Assembly: GCF_008806375.1 (NCBI RefSeq)
Contig: NZ_WAAT01000015.1
Span: forward strand, 634 to 42,907
Reading direction: 5' to 3'
Origin: Pseudotamlana haliotis
GTDB taxonomy: Bacteria; Bacteroidota; Bacteroidia; Flavobacteriales; Flavobacteriaceae
Length of the DNA: 42,274 bases
This document shows, piece after piece, positions 1 to 8,083 of this stretch; within the stretch, counting starts at the first letter, position 1; each line of letters begins with the position of its first letter. The notes under the pieces are model-generated. The model had not been told where the DNA came from, searched no databases, and saw only the letters and a list, made by a program, of their open reading frames with translations. Both the position numbers and the translations under genes were made by a program.

Positions 1-2667
1 GTTTCTGATGGCTGTTCCGCGAATGATTTTGACATCACAATCACACACTCTGGTAGTGATCAAGCAGGTCCGGTGATTGATACTCAAAATATGACTGATA
101 TAGATATCATTTGTGGTCAAGGAGACACCCAACAACAACTCTTAGATTGGCTAGATTCCAATGCAGGAGCGACTGCAACGGAGAATTGTGGAACTGTAAA
201 ATGGACTAACGATTATTCAGGAGATAACAGTATAAAATGTAAATTAGGAAAAGGCATTGAAGTTAATTTCACTGCAGAAGATGAATGCGGTAACTCGACA
301 ACGGTATCTGCCATCTATCATATTAAAGATCTCACAGCTCCTATTATTGCAACACAAGCTCAAGATTTAACCGTTGAATGTGATGGTACTGGAAACTTAA
401 CAGAATTAAACAACTGGCTGAGTTCAAATGGTGGAGCCATTGCTACTGAAGAGTGCTCTATCATGACTTGGAGCAATAATTTTACTATGCTTTCAGATGA
501 TTGTGGAGAAACAGGATCTGCTACAGTTATATTTACAGTAAAAGATTCTTGCGGAAATCCTTCAACAACCACAGCAACATTTACCATTGAAGATACACAA
601 GCACCTAATTTACCAAACACACCTTCAGACATCACTTATGAATGTATTGGTGATGTACCGGATCTAGGTAACTTAACAACTACTGATGATTGTAGTGGAG
701 CCATCACAGTAATGGGTACAGATGCTATAGATAATACAGATCCTTTAAATATTATCATCACAAGAACATGGACTTTCACTGACGCTTGCTTAAATACGTC
801 AAGTTCCTCACAAACCATTACGGTAAAAGATACTACAGCTCCTGTACTTAATTTACCACCTAACGTTACTGCTGAATGTAGTGATAACCTTTCCCCTATT
901 GCTTTTGGATCGGCAACTGCTACCGACAACTGTGACCCTAATCCAATAATCACATATAGTGATGTTAAAACTGATGGTCCGTGTTCTGGAACTTTCAAAA
1001 TAACACGTACTTGGACTGCGACAGACTTTAGCGGAAATAGCGTATCTGCCGATCAAGTCATTTCAACTTCAGATACAACAGCACCTGAATTCGATCAAGC
1101 TACACTCCCAGCAGATTTAATAGTTGAATGTGATAACATTCCAACGAGTGAAGTTATAACAGCAACTGATAACTGCGGAAATGCTACAGTAACAGTGAAT
1201 GATCTTAGAATTGATGGCAGTTGTCCATCAAACTACATTATCGCGCGAACTTATACAGCAACCGATGATTGTGGCCTAACGAGAACACACATCCAAAATA
1301 TTACTGTTCAGGACACCAAAGCACCTCAATTTGTTGAAACTTTACCTACACCGTCCTTAATCGTAGAATGTGATGCTGTTCCTGTTCCTGAAACATTAAC
1401 AGCCACAGACATTTGCGGAACTGCCTCTGTCACCTTTAATGAAGTTCGTACCAATGGTAACTGTGTGAATAACTATAAATTAACACGAACATGGACGGCT
1501 CAAGATGAATGTGGTTTAATAACCACACACCGACAAATTATAACAGTTCAAGATACCACAGCTCCAGTGTTTGTAGAAGCCATGCCTGGAGACATTACGG
1601 TAGAATGTGATGCCATACCTAGCGCAGTTTCCTTGTCGGCTACTGATAACTGCGGAACTGCTACAGTGACTTATAACGACGTGACTACCTTAGGAATTTG
1701 TGAAAATGATTATGTGATTGCAAGAACGTATACGGCTGAAGATGAATGCGGATTAACAACAACCCACACACAAAACATCACCGTTGAAGATACGAAAGCG
1801 CCTGAACCTGCAACCTCATTTGCTCCTGTTTTAGACGTAAGCTGTACAAACGTTCCTGAGGTTCCTAACTTAACATTCACCGATAATTGCTCATCAAACA
1901 TTAATATTAATTTCACTGAAACCAACTCGTTTGATGAAAATGTATACGTTGATTATCAAATTATAAGAACATGGATAGTAACCGATGCTTGTAACAATCA
2001 AGCTACCTATACTCAAACTCTTAATGTCAGGCTAGATGAAATTTTCACTGAATTTGTCGCTCCAGACACTTGTTTTAATGATGGGATTGTGGATCTATTT
2101 GATTTTCTTCCACATGATGTAAATACAAAAGGGGCCTGGGAAATTATTGAAGGCGAATCTTCAGCAACCTTAACAGAAAACATTTTTAACCCTACAATCA
2201 TTAAAATGAATGAAGAATTCCGCCCAGGTATTGGTGATATTTTATACAGATTTAGATATACAACTACCGATAGCGGGTGTATAAGTGTCAACGAAATAGT
2301 CATGAATTTACACGCTAACTGTGTTGTTCTTCCTTGCGGTGAAGATCAAATTAAAATCTCTACAGCTGTCACTCCTAATGGCGATGGCCACAACGACACC
2401 TTTGATATTAAAGGCATTGATTTATGTGGCTTTGTTGCTGAGGTCAAAATTTATAATAGATGGGGGGCATTAGTTTATGAGTCTAACAACTACACTTTAG
2501 GGAGTATAGACACTTCTGGAGTACAAGGCGATTGGGACGGCTCATCTCCCAACGGCTCTTTGGGATCTAATGGTCGCTTACCAGAAGGCACATATTATTA
2601 CATCATTAATTTACAAAATAGCGGAATAAGTCCTTTAACCGGACCTGTTTACATCGGAACCAAATAA
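1..2667 (+). CDS. Repeat adhesin with T9SS type B (CHU_C) sorting domain, 5' end missing
   Basis: The frame is open from base 1, so this is the last 888 residues of a larger cell-surface protein. Seen: eight consecutive modules of about 79-90 residues, each opening with a D-x-x-AP signature (for example DTTAPVL, DTKAPQF) and carrying conserved VECD and DxCG cysteine motifs, as in HYR/Ig-like adhesin repeats. The last ~110 residues begin near STAVTPNGDGHNDTFDI and include KIYNRWGALVYES and LPEGTYYYII, the hallmark of the gliding-motility-associated C-terminal domain. Known: that domain directs export through the type IX system and surface attachment. It is followed after 10 bp by a PorP/SprF gene, as in the sprB-sprF pairing of gliding flavobacteria. 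Inference: a large secreted adhesin, or a cysteine-rich surface protein whose repeats are disulfide-bonded. The ligand cannot be told from sequence. Confidence 0.9.
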   Translation, partial: VSDGCSANDFDITITHSGSDQAGPVIDTQNMTDIDIICGQGDTQQQLLDWLDSNAGATATENCGTVKWTNDYSGDNSIKCKLGKGIEVNFTAEDECGNSTTVSAIYHIKDLTAPIIATQAQDLTVECDGTGNLTELNNWLSSNGGAIATEECSIMTWSNNFTMLSDDCGETGSATVIFTVKDSCGNPSTTTATFTIEDTQAPNLPNTPSDITYECIGDVPDLGNLTTTDDCSGAITVMGTDAIDNTDPLNIIITRTWTFTDACLNTSSSSQTITVKDTTAPVLNLPPNVTAECSDNLSPIAFGSATATDNCDPNPIITYSDVKTDGPCSGTFKITRTWTATDFSGNSVSADQVISTSDTTAPEFDQATLPADLIVECDNIPTSEVITATDNCGNATVTVNDLRIDGSCPSNYIIARTYTATDDCGLTRTHIQNITVQDTKAPQFVETLPTPSLIVECDAVPVPETLTATDICGTASVTFNEVRTNGNCVNNYKLTRTWTAQDECGLITTHRQIITVQDTTAPVFVEAMPGDITVECDAIPSAVSLSATDNCGTATVTYNDVTTLGICENDYVIARTYTAEDECGLTTTHTQNITVEDTKAPEPATSFAPVLDVSCTNVPEVPNLTFTDNCSSNININFTETNSFDENVYVDYQIIRTWIVTDACNNQATYTQTLNVRLDEIFTEFVAPDTCFNDGIVDLFDFLPHDVNTKGAWEIIEGESSATLTENIFNPTIIKMNEEFRPGIGDILYRFRYTTTDSGCISVNEIVMNLHANCVVLPCGEDQIKISTAVTPNGDGHNDTFDIKGIDLCGFVAEVKIYNRWGALVYESNNYTLGSIDTSGVQGDWDGSSPNGSLGSNGRLPEGTYYYIINLQNSGISPLTGPVYIGTK
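58..2030 (+). repeat. Eight tandem HYR/Ig-like modules inside the adhesin gene
   Basis: Module starts, taken at the Asp codon of the D-x-x-AP signature, fall at 58, 328, 592, 829, 1072, 1312, 1552 and 1789. The last five spacings are 237-243 bp, so the period is about 80 codons. The modules from 1072 to about 1789 are the most alike at DNA level, sharing phrases such as GTAGAATGTGATG and GATGAATGCGG. The array probably continues upstream of the window. Confidence 0.85.
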
Positions 2668-2677
2668 AACCTAACCT

Positions 2678-3604
2678 ATGAAACTATTAAAACATAACAT
2701 ATTAGTGCTTGCTATGTTAAGCTGTACGTTTGGAATAGCACAACAGTTGCCGCAATTTACACAGTATATGTATAACACCATTTCCATCAACCCTGCCTAT
2801 GCAGGAAGCAGAGAAGTTATGAGTATTGTTGGATTGCACAGAAGCCAATGGGTTGGATTTAAAGGCGGACCAATAACACAAACGCTTTCTATAAATACTC
2901 CTTTAAGAAATGACCGTATTGGTTTGGGCCTATCTTTTATGGAAGATGATTTAGGACCACAAAACTTCACCTATGTCTATGGTGATTTTTCATATTCTAT
3001 TCCAACAGGAAAAAATGGAAAATTAGCTTTTGGGGTTAAAGGTGGCGCCACCCTTTTCAGTTTTGACTCAAGTTTTCGTGTAGACCCTGACAATCAAAAT
3101 GACCCACTCATTTATGGTACGGAAGATCGCTGGTCTCCAAATATAGGTGCTGGAATATACTGGAGAACCGACCGTGTTTATTTCGGGTTATCAGCACCAA
3201 GAATTTTAAATACCGATGTTCATGAAAAAAATGGTTTTGAGGCCCTAGAACATATAAGTTACTATTTTACAGGTGGTACCGTTTTGGATATTAGCAAACA
3301 TTTTAAATTTAAACCAGCTTTTTTAATTAAAGCCACTACAGGAGCACCTTTATCATATGATTTAACGGCTAATTTTTTATATAACGAAAAATTCTGGTTA
3401 GGAGCATCTTACAGAATAAATGAACACACAGCAGCTATTGGTGGCCTTGCTGATTTTCAAATATCAAGACAACTACGTATTGGATATGCTTACGAAAAGC
3501 CTATTTCAGACATTGCTCGATACACCACTGGAACACATGAAATAATATTGATGTATGAGTTCAAATTCATGAGTTCTAAACTAAAATCTCCGCGCTATTT
3601 CTAA
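2678..3604 (+). CDS. PorP/SprF family type IX secretion-associated outer-membrane protein
   Basis: 308 residues with a signal peptide (hydrophobic residues ~5-20, cleavage likely after FGIAQ) followed by QLPQFTQYMYNTISINPAYA, the characteristic opening of the PorP/SprF family. The rest alternates short amphipathic strands with turns and fits an outer-membrane beta-barrel. Known: family members lie next to type B adhesin genes and are needed for secretion or surface display of that partner (SprF for SprB). It starts 10 bp after the adhesin stop and 11 bp before the OmpA-like gene, so the three are almost certainly co-transcribed. Inference: it is the dedicated outer-membrane partner for the upstream adhesin rather than the core PorP of the secretion motor. 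Confidence 0.93.
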   Translation: MKLLKHNILVLAMLSCTFGIAQQLPQFTQYMYNTISINPAYAGSREVMSIVGLHRSQWVGFKGGPITQTLSINTPLRNDRIGLGLSFMEDDLGPQNFTYVYGDFSYSIPTGKNGKLAFGVKGGATLFSFDSSFRVDPDNQNDPLIYGTEDRWSPNIGAGIYWRTDRVYFGLSAPRILNTDVHEKNGFEALEHISYYFTGGTVLDISKHFKFKPAFLIKATTGAPLSYDLTANFLYNEKFWLGASYRINEHTAAIGGLADFQISRQLRIGYAYEKPISDIARYTTGTHEIILMYEFKFMSSKLKSPRYF

Positions 3605-3615
3605 CACCATTTTCT

Positions 3616-5535
3616 ATGAAAAACATAAATTACATATTCGTTTACATCGCTTTAATCGTAAGTTTTTCAGTGTTTGCACAACAAGGAAAACAAAATAAAG
3701 CCGATACCTTATTTAATAAATTTTCATTTGTAAAAGCATCTAAAGTTTATCAGGAACTCATCCAGAATAATTATAATAAAGACTATGCAACTCGAAAAAT
3801 TGCCGATTGCTATGCTTTATTGAGAGATCCGAAAAACGCCAACAGATATTATAAAAGTGTTGTTAAACAAAAGAATGTTCCTATAGAATATTATTATAAG
3901 TTCGCCCAATCACTTCGTGGGGTAAAAAAATACGAAGAATCTGAAGTTTGGTTACAACGTTATATTGATTCTGGAGGTGCTCCTGGCGATAATGACTTTA
4001 CAAAAAACGTTAATTTTATAAGTAGTGTATTTGGTGCCAAACAGCAGTATTTTTTAGATAAGGTTAGATTTAATTCAAAATACAGTGATTTTGGTGCTTT
4101 TGAGCACGACGGTCAAGTGTATTTTGCGTCTTCAAGAGATCAAGGTGTTGCTACTAAAAAACTCTACGGTTGGAATGAGCAACCCTTTCTAGACGTATAT
4201 GTGGCTAAAGCCGGAACAAGGAAAAATGTAGATCACTCAGCCAAAGTCCCTGGAGATATCAATTCAGTTTATCATGATGGCCCTGTAACTATAACTAAAG
4301 ATGGGAAAACCATGTATTTTTCTAGAAACAACTTTACAGATGGTGTTGAGGTTAAAGATAATAAAGGCATGACTAATATGAAAATTTATCGCGCCCATTT
4401 GGTTGATAATGTATGGACAAATATTGAAGACTTGTCTATAAATGGTGATGACTTTTCTACCCAACACGCCGCACTTAATAGTGACGACACTAAATTATAT
4501 TTCTCATCAGATAGACCTGGAACCCATGGAGGGTCAGATATCTGGGTAGCCAATATTAATCCTGATGGTAGTATTAGTGATGTTGAAAATATGGGGGCGA
4601 TTATAAACACAAAAAATGCTGAAGGTTTTCCTTTTATAAATAATGAAGGCGTATTGTTTTTCTCTTCCGATGGTCATGTTGGACTAGGTTTAATGGATAT
4701 TTTTGCTACCATAAAAGGAGACGATAATAATTCTATAGTAGACATTATAAACCTCGGTATCCCTATCAATTCTAGTACAGATGATTTTGCGTTCACAATG
4801 AATCCAAATGGAATTACCGGATATTTTGCTTCAAACCGTCGTGGCGGACGAGGTAGTGATGATATTTATGCATTTCACAGAAAACCCATATTACATGTTG
4901 AAGGCCTAGTTACAGACGCCATCAATATGACACCAATAACTGATGCAAAAGTTACACTATACGACAACAACGACAAAGAAATAGCCTTTATGTTAACTGA
5001 TGAAAATGGTTTTTATCAAATAAATATTGATAGAAATCAGAACTATAAAATAGTTGCTAGTCAAGAAAAATACATTGAGGATTACAGAGATTTTACCTCA
5101 AAAAATATTCAAACTGAGCTTACGACTATCACCGCTAATTTATTACTAAATCCAATTAGTGACGTCGTGAAATTGGCTGAACTTAATGATATCTATTTCG
5201 ATTATGATAGTCATGACATTAGAGAAGATGCTGCCTTAGAACTGGATAAAATCGTTGATTTAATGTTAAATGATTACCCGGAAATGATCATAAAAATAGA
5301 ATCACACACCGATTCAAGAGGTACATTATCATATAACGACAAACTATCTATAGACCGTGCTAATTCAACTTATGAGTATTTGATTAATAATGGTATAGAT
5401 CCTTCTAGAATTACAGCTCACGAAGGTTTTGGAGAACGAAAGTTAACCAATGGATGTGAAGCAGATACCGACTGTGAGGAAGCAGACCACCAATTGAACA
5501 GACGTACCCACTTTATTGTGGTTCAAATGGAATAA
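3616..5535 (+). CDS. TPR/PD40/OmpA-domain envelope protein
   Basis: 639 residues with a signal peptide (residues ~1-21, ending SFSVFAQ). Domains in order: a TPR-like helical segment (~25-110); PD40/WD40-like propeller blades (~150-420, with repeated phrases such as LYFSSDRPGTHGGSDIWV and GYFASNRRGGRGSDDIYAF); a carboxypeptidase-regulatory-like beta-sandwich (~427-510); and a C-terminal OmpA peptidoglycan-binding domain (~525-639, with IYFDYDSHDI, SHTDSRG and a terminal NRRTHF motif). Known: this architecture matches the PorE/SprE-associated OmpA proteins that sit beside PorP/SprF genes in Bacteroidota. It is the last gene of the surface operon and ends just before a strong terminator. Inference: it tethers the adhesin-secretion assembly to peptidoglycan. 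Confidence 0.92.
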   Translation: MKNINYIFVYIALIVSFSVFAQQGKQNKADTLFNKFSFVKASKVYQELIQNNYNKDYATRKIADCYALLRDPKNANRYYKSVVKQKNVPIEYYYKFAQSLRGVKKYEESEVWLQRYIDSGGAPGDNDFTKNVNFISSVFGAKQQYFLDKVRFNSKYSDFGAFEHDGQVYFASSRDQGVATKKLYGWNEQPFLDVYVAKAGTRKNVDHSAKVPGDINSVYHDGPVTITKDGKTMYFSRNNFTDGVEVKDNKGMTNMKIYRAHLVDNVWTNIEDLSINGDDFSTQHAALNSDDTKLYFSSDRPGTHGGSDIWVANINPDGSISDVENMGAIINTKNAEGFPFINNEGVLFFSSDGHVGLGLMDIFATIKGDDNNSIVDIINLGIPINSSTDDFAFTMNPNGITGYFASNRRGGRGSDDIYAFHRKPILHVEGLVTDAINMTPITDAKVTLYDNNDKEIAFMLTDENGFYQINIDRNQNYKIVASQEKYIEDYRDFTSKNIQTELTTITANLLLNPISDVVKLAELNDIYFDYDSHDIREDAALELDKIVDLMLNDYPEMIIKIESHTDSRGTLSYNDKLSIDRANSTYEYLINNGIDPSRITAHEGFGERKLTNGCEADTDCEEADHQLNRRTHFIVVQME

Positions 5536-5558
5536 ACAACTTATAGTGTTTCATAAAA

Positions 5559-5591
5559 AACGCCATCAAAAGAATATCTTTTGATGGCGTT
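5559..5591. terminator. Bidirectional intrinsic terminator between OmpA-like gene and pdxH
   Basis: A perfect 15-bp inverted repeat (AACGCCATCAAAAGA, 3-nt loop, TCTTTTGATGGCGTT) lies between convergent genes. It is flanked on the left by an A-run, which reads as a T-run for the minus strand, and on the right by TACTATTTTATT. It can stop transcription in both directions. Confidence 0.88.
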
Positions 5592-5615
5592 ACTATTTTA
5601 TTGTTATACTTAAAA

Positions 5616-6263
5616 TCAAGGCGATAGGCGCTCAATTTTCCAATCATAATCCTCTTGAAGTTTATAACGGATCCGATCGTGTAATCGGTTTGGACGTCCT
5701 TGCCAGAATTCTATTTCCACAGGTCTCACCAAATAGCCACCCCAATGTTTTGGTCTTATAACTTCCTTGCCTTCCAATTCATCTTCTAAAGCTTTGAGTT
5801 TATTTTCTAGAACTTCTCTATTTTCAACAACCTCACTTTGGTTAGATACCAAGGCACCTATTTGACTGCCCCGAGGGCGAGACTCAAAATAGCCATCGCT
5901 TAAATTTTCAGCAATTTTCTCAGCCTTACCTTTAATAATCACCTGGCGTTCTGCTCCATGCCAGAAAAAAGACAAGCATACATTAGGATTCATAGCTATG
6001 GCTTTCCCTTTTTCACTATTATAATTAGTGTAAAAAATGAACCCTTCATAGGTGTATTTTTTTAATAGCACCACCCTATTTTTTGGGTAGCCATCCAAGC
6101 CGATAGTTGACACGGTCATAGCATTGGTTTCATCTTCAATAAAAAAAGCATCGACCTCATGAAACCATTTTTGAAACAATTCCAATGGGTTCTCAGGCAC
6201 TTCTGTCAATAGTAGTGCGCCTTTTTCGTATGACTTACGATATTTGCTCAAATCCTTTTCCAT
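5616..6263 (-). CDS. pdxH: Pyridoxine/pyridoxamine 5'-phosphate oxidase
   Basis: 215 residues, the usual PdxH length. It oxidises pyridoxamine or pyridoxine 5'-phosphate to pyridoxal 5'-phosphate using FMN, in the cytoplasm. Family motifs are visible: RVVLLKKYTYEGFIFYTNYN (FMN-binding strand, ~60-80), SFFWHGAERQVIIKG, SRPRGSQIGALVSNQSE (~128-145) and the C-terminal EFWQGRPNRLHDRIRY with the conserved substrate-binding RxHDR segment. It is a single gene, convergent with the surface operon and divergent from the small protein at 6349. The ATG start gives a normal N-terminus (MEKDLSKYRKSYEKGALL). Nothing looks truncated. Confidence 0.96.
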   Translation of the reverse strand: MEKDLSKYRKSYEKGALLLTEVPENPLELFQKWFHEVDAFFIEDETNAMTVSTIGLDGYPKNRVVLLKKYTYEGFIFYTNYNSEKGKAIAMNPNVCLSFFWHGAERQVIIKGKAEKIAENLSDGYFESRPRGSQIGALVSNQSEVVENREVLENKLKALEDELEGKEVIRPKHWGGYLVRPVEIEFWQGRPNRLHDRIRYKLQEDYDWKIERLSP

Positions 6264-6321
6264 AAGTTACAAAATAACAAAAAATTATACTTTTTTAACA
6301 CAAATATCTTAGTAAACAATT

Positions 6322-6329
6322 TAAATTTG
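6322..6329 (+). promoter_or_regulatory. Candidate -7 box (TAAATTTG) for the 6349 gene
   Basis: TAAATTTG matches the Bacteroidota sigma-ABfr -7 consensus TAnnTTTG and ends 19 bp before the ATG. No clear TTG -33 element is visible at the expected distance. Confidence 0.45.
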
Positions 6330-6348
6330 TAGCTTCTAAGAAACTATA

Positions 6349-6762
6349 ATGAAATTTGAAAATTCCCCTCTAAGTAAAATACATAGTTTTTATAAACTTG
6401 AATTACCCTTTGGTAATTTTTATCTGTGTGAAAAATTTATTATTTCAGAAATACATGAAGGTGTTCATTTTGACTGGAATAAAATCATGCTTGCTGCAAA
6501 GGATATTTTAGGATACTACGGTGAAGAGGCTAAAGTAGCTTATATTTCTAATCGTGTAAATTCTTATTCTATAGACCCTCAAGACTGGGCGAATGTAACC
6601 GAAAATGCAACTCAGATTACGGCTACCGCCATAGTTTCTTATAGCTCAATGTCAGAAATGAATGCTAATTTAGAAAAGCACTTCGCTAAATTGGATATGG
6701 AAACCTGTAACTCTTTGGAGGAAGCTATTACTTGGGTTATCAATTCTAAGGTTGTAGATTAA
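6349..6762 (+). CDS. Small SpoIIAA/STAS-like protein of unknown function
   Basis: 137 residues, no signal peptide or membrane segment, so probably cytoplasmic. I do not recognise a characterised family. Seen: alternating strands and helices, a region FDWNKIMLAAKDILGYYG, and a C-terminus NSLEEAITWVINS that resembles the final helix of SpoIIAA-like/STAS folds (an aspartate/glutamate-Ala-x-x-Trp pattern). Inference: a STAS-type fold, function unknown. It is transcribed divergently from pdxH, and its TAA stop overlaps the stop of rnz on the other strand by three bases. The coding frame and the upstream -7 box make it a credible real gene. Confidence 0.75.
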   Translation: MKFENSPLSKIHSFYKLELPFGNFYLCEKFIISEIHEGVHFDWNKIMLAAKDILGYYGEEAKVAYISNRVNSYSIDPQDWANVTENATQITATAIVSYSSMSEMNANLEKHFAKLDMETCNSLEEAITWVINSKVVD

Positions 6763-7664
6763 AACTCAAAAGTTTTTCCGTCCCTAGCTAACTGCACATT
6801 ATTAAAGACTTCCTTGGCTTCTTTTTTAAAGACTTGAATATTGTCGTAGCGCGTCGAATAATGACCTAAAATTAAGGTTCCTACATGCGCTTGCTTTGCT
6901 ATTTGAGCTGCTTGTTTGGCTGTGGAATGCTTTGTTTTTGTAGCTAAGTTTTCATGTTGATCTAAAAATGTAGATTCATGATACAACACATCGGCATCTT
7001 TTATAATGGGAACAATATCTTCCTTATACATGGTATCACTACAAAAAGCATAGCTTAAAGGTTTTGGGCCTGGTGTAGTCACTTTTTTATAGTCTATTAA
7101 AACACCATCTTCATTTTCTACATCAAAACCCTGAACCAGTTTTCTGTAGTAAGCCACATTGATGTTGGCTTCTTCGGCAGCATAAATATTCAATTTTCTA
7201 TCGCCTTCTTTTTCCTTAAAGAGATAGCCATTAGTATAAATTCTATGATTTAAAGGAATGGTATGTACTTCAACTTTATCATCTTCAAAAATTAATTCAG
7301 ATTCATTTGAAGTTAATTCATGAAAATACAAGTTGTAATTGGTCCATGAATCGGCTAGTTTTAATTGAAGGGTTACAATTTCTTTAATGCCTTTAGGTCC
7401 ATAAATATGTAAATCGGTTTCCCGGGTTAACAATCTGAACGTAGAAATCAAACCCACTAAACCAAAAAAGTGATCGCCATGTAAATGAGAAATAAATATA
7501 TGCTTGATGCGATTAAATTTCACCTTATGTTTTCGCAACTGAACTTGTGTGCCTTCGCCACAATCGATAAGAAACATGTGATTGTTTATTTCTAATACTT
7601 GCGACGTGGTGTTATTTAAAGTTCTTGGCGTTGCACTATAACAGCCTAATATTGATAATTTCAT
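6759..7664 (-). CDS. rnz: Ribonuclease Z
   Basis: 301 residues from the ATG at 7664. It is the metallo-beta-lactamase-fold endonuclease that removes 3' trailers from tRNA precursors lacking an encoded CCA. Seen: the canonical N-terminus MKLSILGCYSATPRT, FLIDCGEGTQVQLRKHKV, the zinc motif HLHGDH (~residues 63-68), FCSDTMY, the late metal ligands in YHESTFL and LGHYSTRY, and the flexible-arm region between them. The frame can be read 19 codons further upstream to 7721, but that extension (MLCKLYLNNSTC...) has no family counterpart. Last gene of the pyrR-pyrB cluster, 83 bp after the small STAS-like gene. Its stop overlaps the convergent 6349 gene. Confidence 0.95.
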   Translation of the reverse strand: MKLSILGCYSATPRTLNNTTSQVLEINNHMFLIDCGEGTQVQLRKHKVKFNRIKHIFISHLHGDHFFGLVGLISTFRLLTRETDLHIYGPKGIKEIVTLQLKLADSWTNYNLYFHELTSNESELIFEDDKVEVHTIPLNHRIYTNGYLFKEKEGDRKLNIYAAEEANINVAYYRKLVQGFDVENEDGVLIDYKKVTTPGPKPLSYAFCSDTMYKEDIVPIIKDADVLYHESTFLDQHENLATKTKHSTAKQAAQIAKQAHVGTLILGHYSTRYDNIQVFKKEAKEVFNNVQLARDGKTFEF

Positions 7665-7747
7665 AATGGTATTTCTGGTAGCGTTGCATGTTGAGTTGTT
7701 TAAGTAAAGTTTACACAACAAACAACTTTACGATCTATGGACCTTGA

Positions 7748-8080
7748 TTAAAAACCTAAATCGCGTTCCATATCTTCCATTTCAATAAAATCGTAGGCCT
7801 CTTCAATGGTAGGAACCACTGCAATTTCTTCTGGAACCAAGTCTAAATCAATTTTATTGGTAACAATCACAAACGATTGTTTTGCGGCCTTATGCGTTTT
7901 TGAAAGTTCCAAGAATTCAACGATATCTGCTTTGGTAAAACTTCCTAAAGTGTTTAAAGCTACAATAATATTATTGTTTTTAAATTTAGGATATAAAGCC
8001 TGTATTTTTTTAACGAGTTCTATAACAGTAACTTTTTCTTGTGTAATTATAGAAGTATTTCCGTTTTGGTCTAAAATCAT
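7748..8080 (-). CDS. Small STAS-like protein between pyrB and rnz
   Basis: 110 residues, soluble, not recognised as a characterised protein. Seen: strand-helix alternation with NNIIVALNTLGSFTKADIVE, then KQSFVIVTN and PTIEEAYDFIEMEDMERDLGF. The central strand plus helix and the late EEAYDFI helix look like a STAS/anti-sigma-antagonist fold without an obvious phosphorylatable Ser/Thr in the usual DSSG context. It starts 3 bp after the pyrB stop, so it is co-transcribed with pyrB and precedes rnz. Genes of this kind are sometimes labelled ribonuclease Z in databases, probably by neighbourhood. This protein has no metallo-beta-lactamase motif, so that name would be wrong. Confidence 0.78.
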   Translation of the reverse strand: MILDQNGNTSIITQEKVTVIELVKKIQALYPKFKNNNIIVALNTLGSFTKADIVEFLELSKTHKAAKQSFVIVTNKIDLDLVPEEIAVVPTIEEAYDFIEMEDMERDLGF

Positions 8081-8083
8081 AAT

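Noticed and set aside
7665-7721. 19-codon N-terminal extension of rnz
   Set aside because: RNase Z proteins start at MKLSILGCYSATPRT; the extension reads MLCKLYLNNST and has no family counterpart.
7748-8080. Naming the 110-residue protein ribonuclease Z
   Set aside because: It lacks the HxHxDH metal motif and is too short; the true rnz gene is adjacent.
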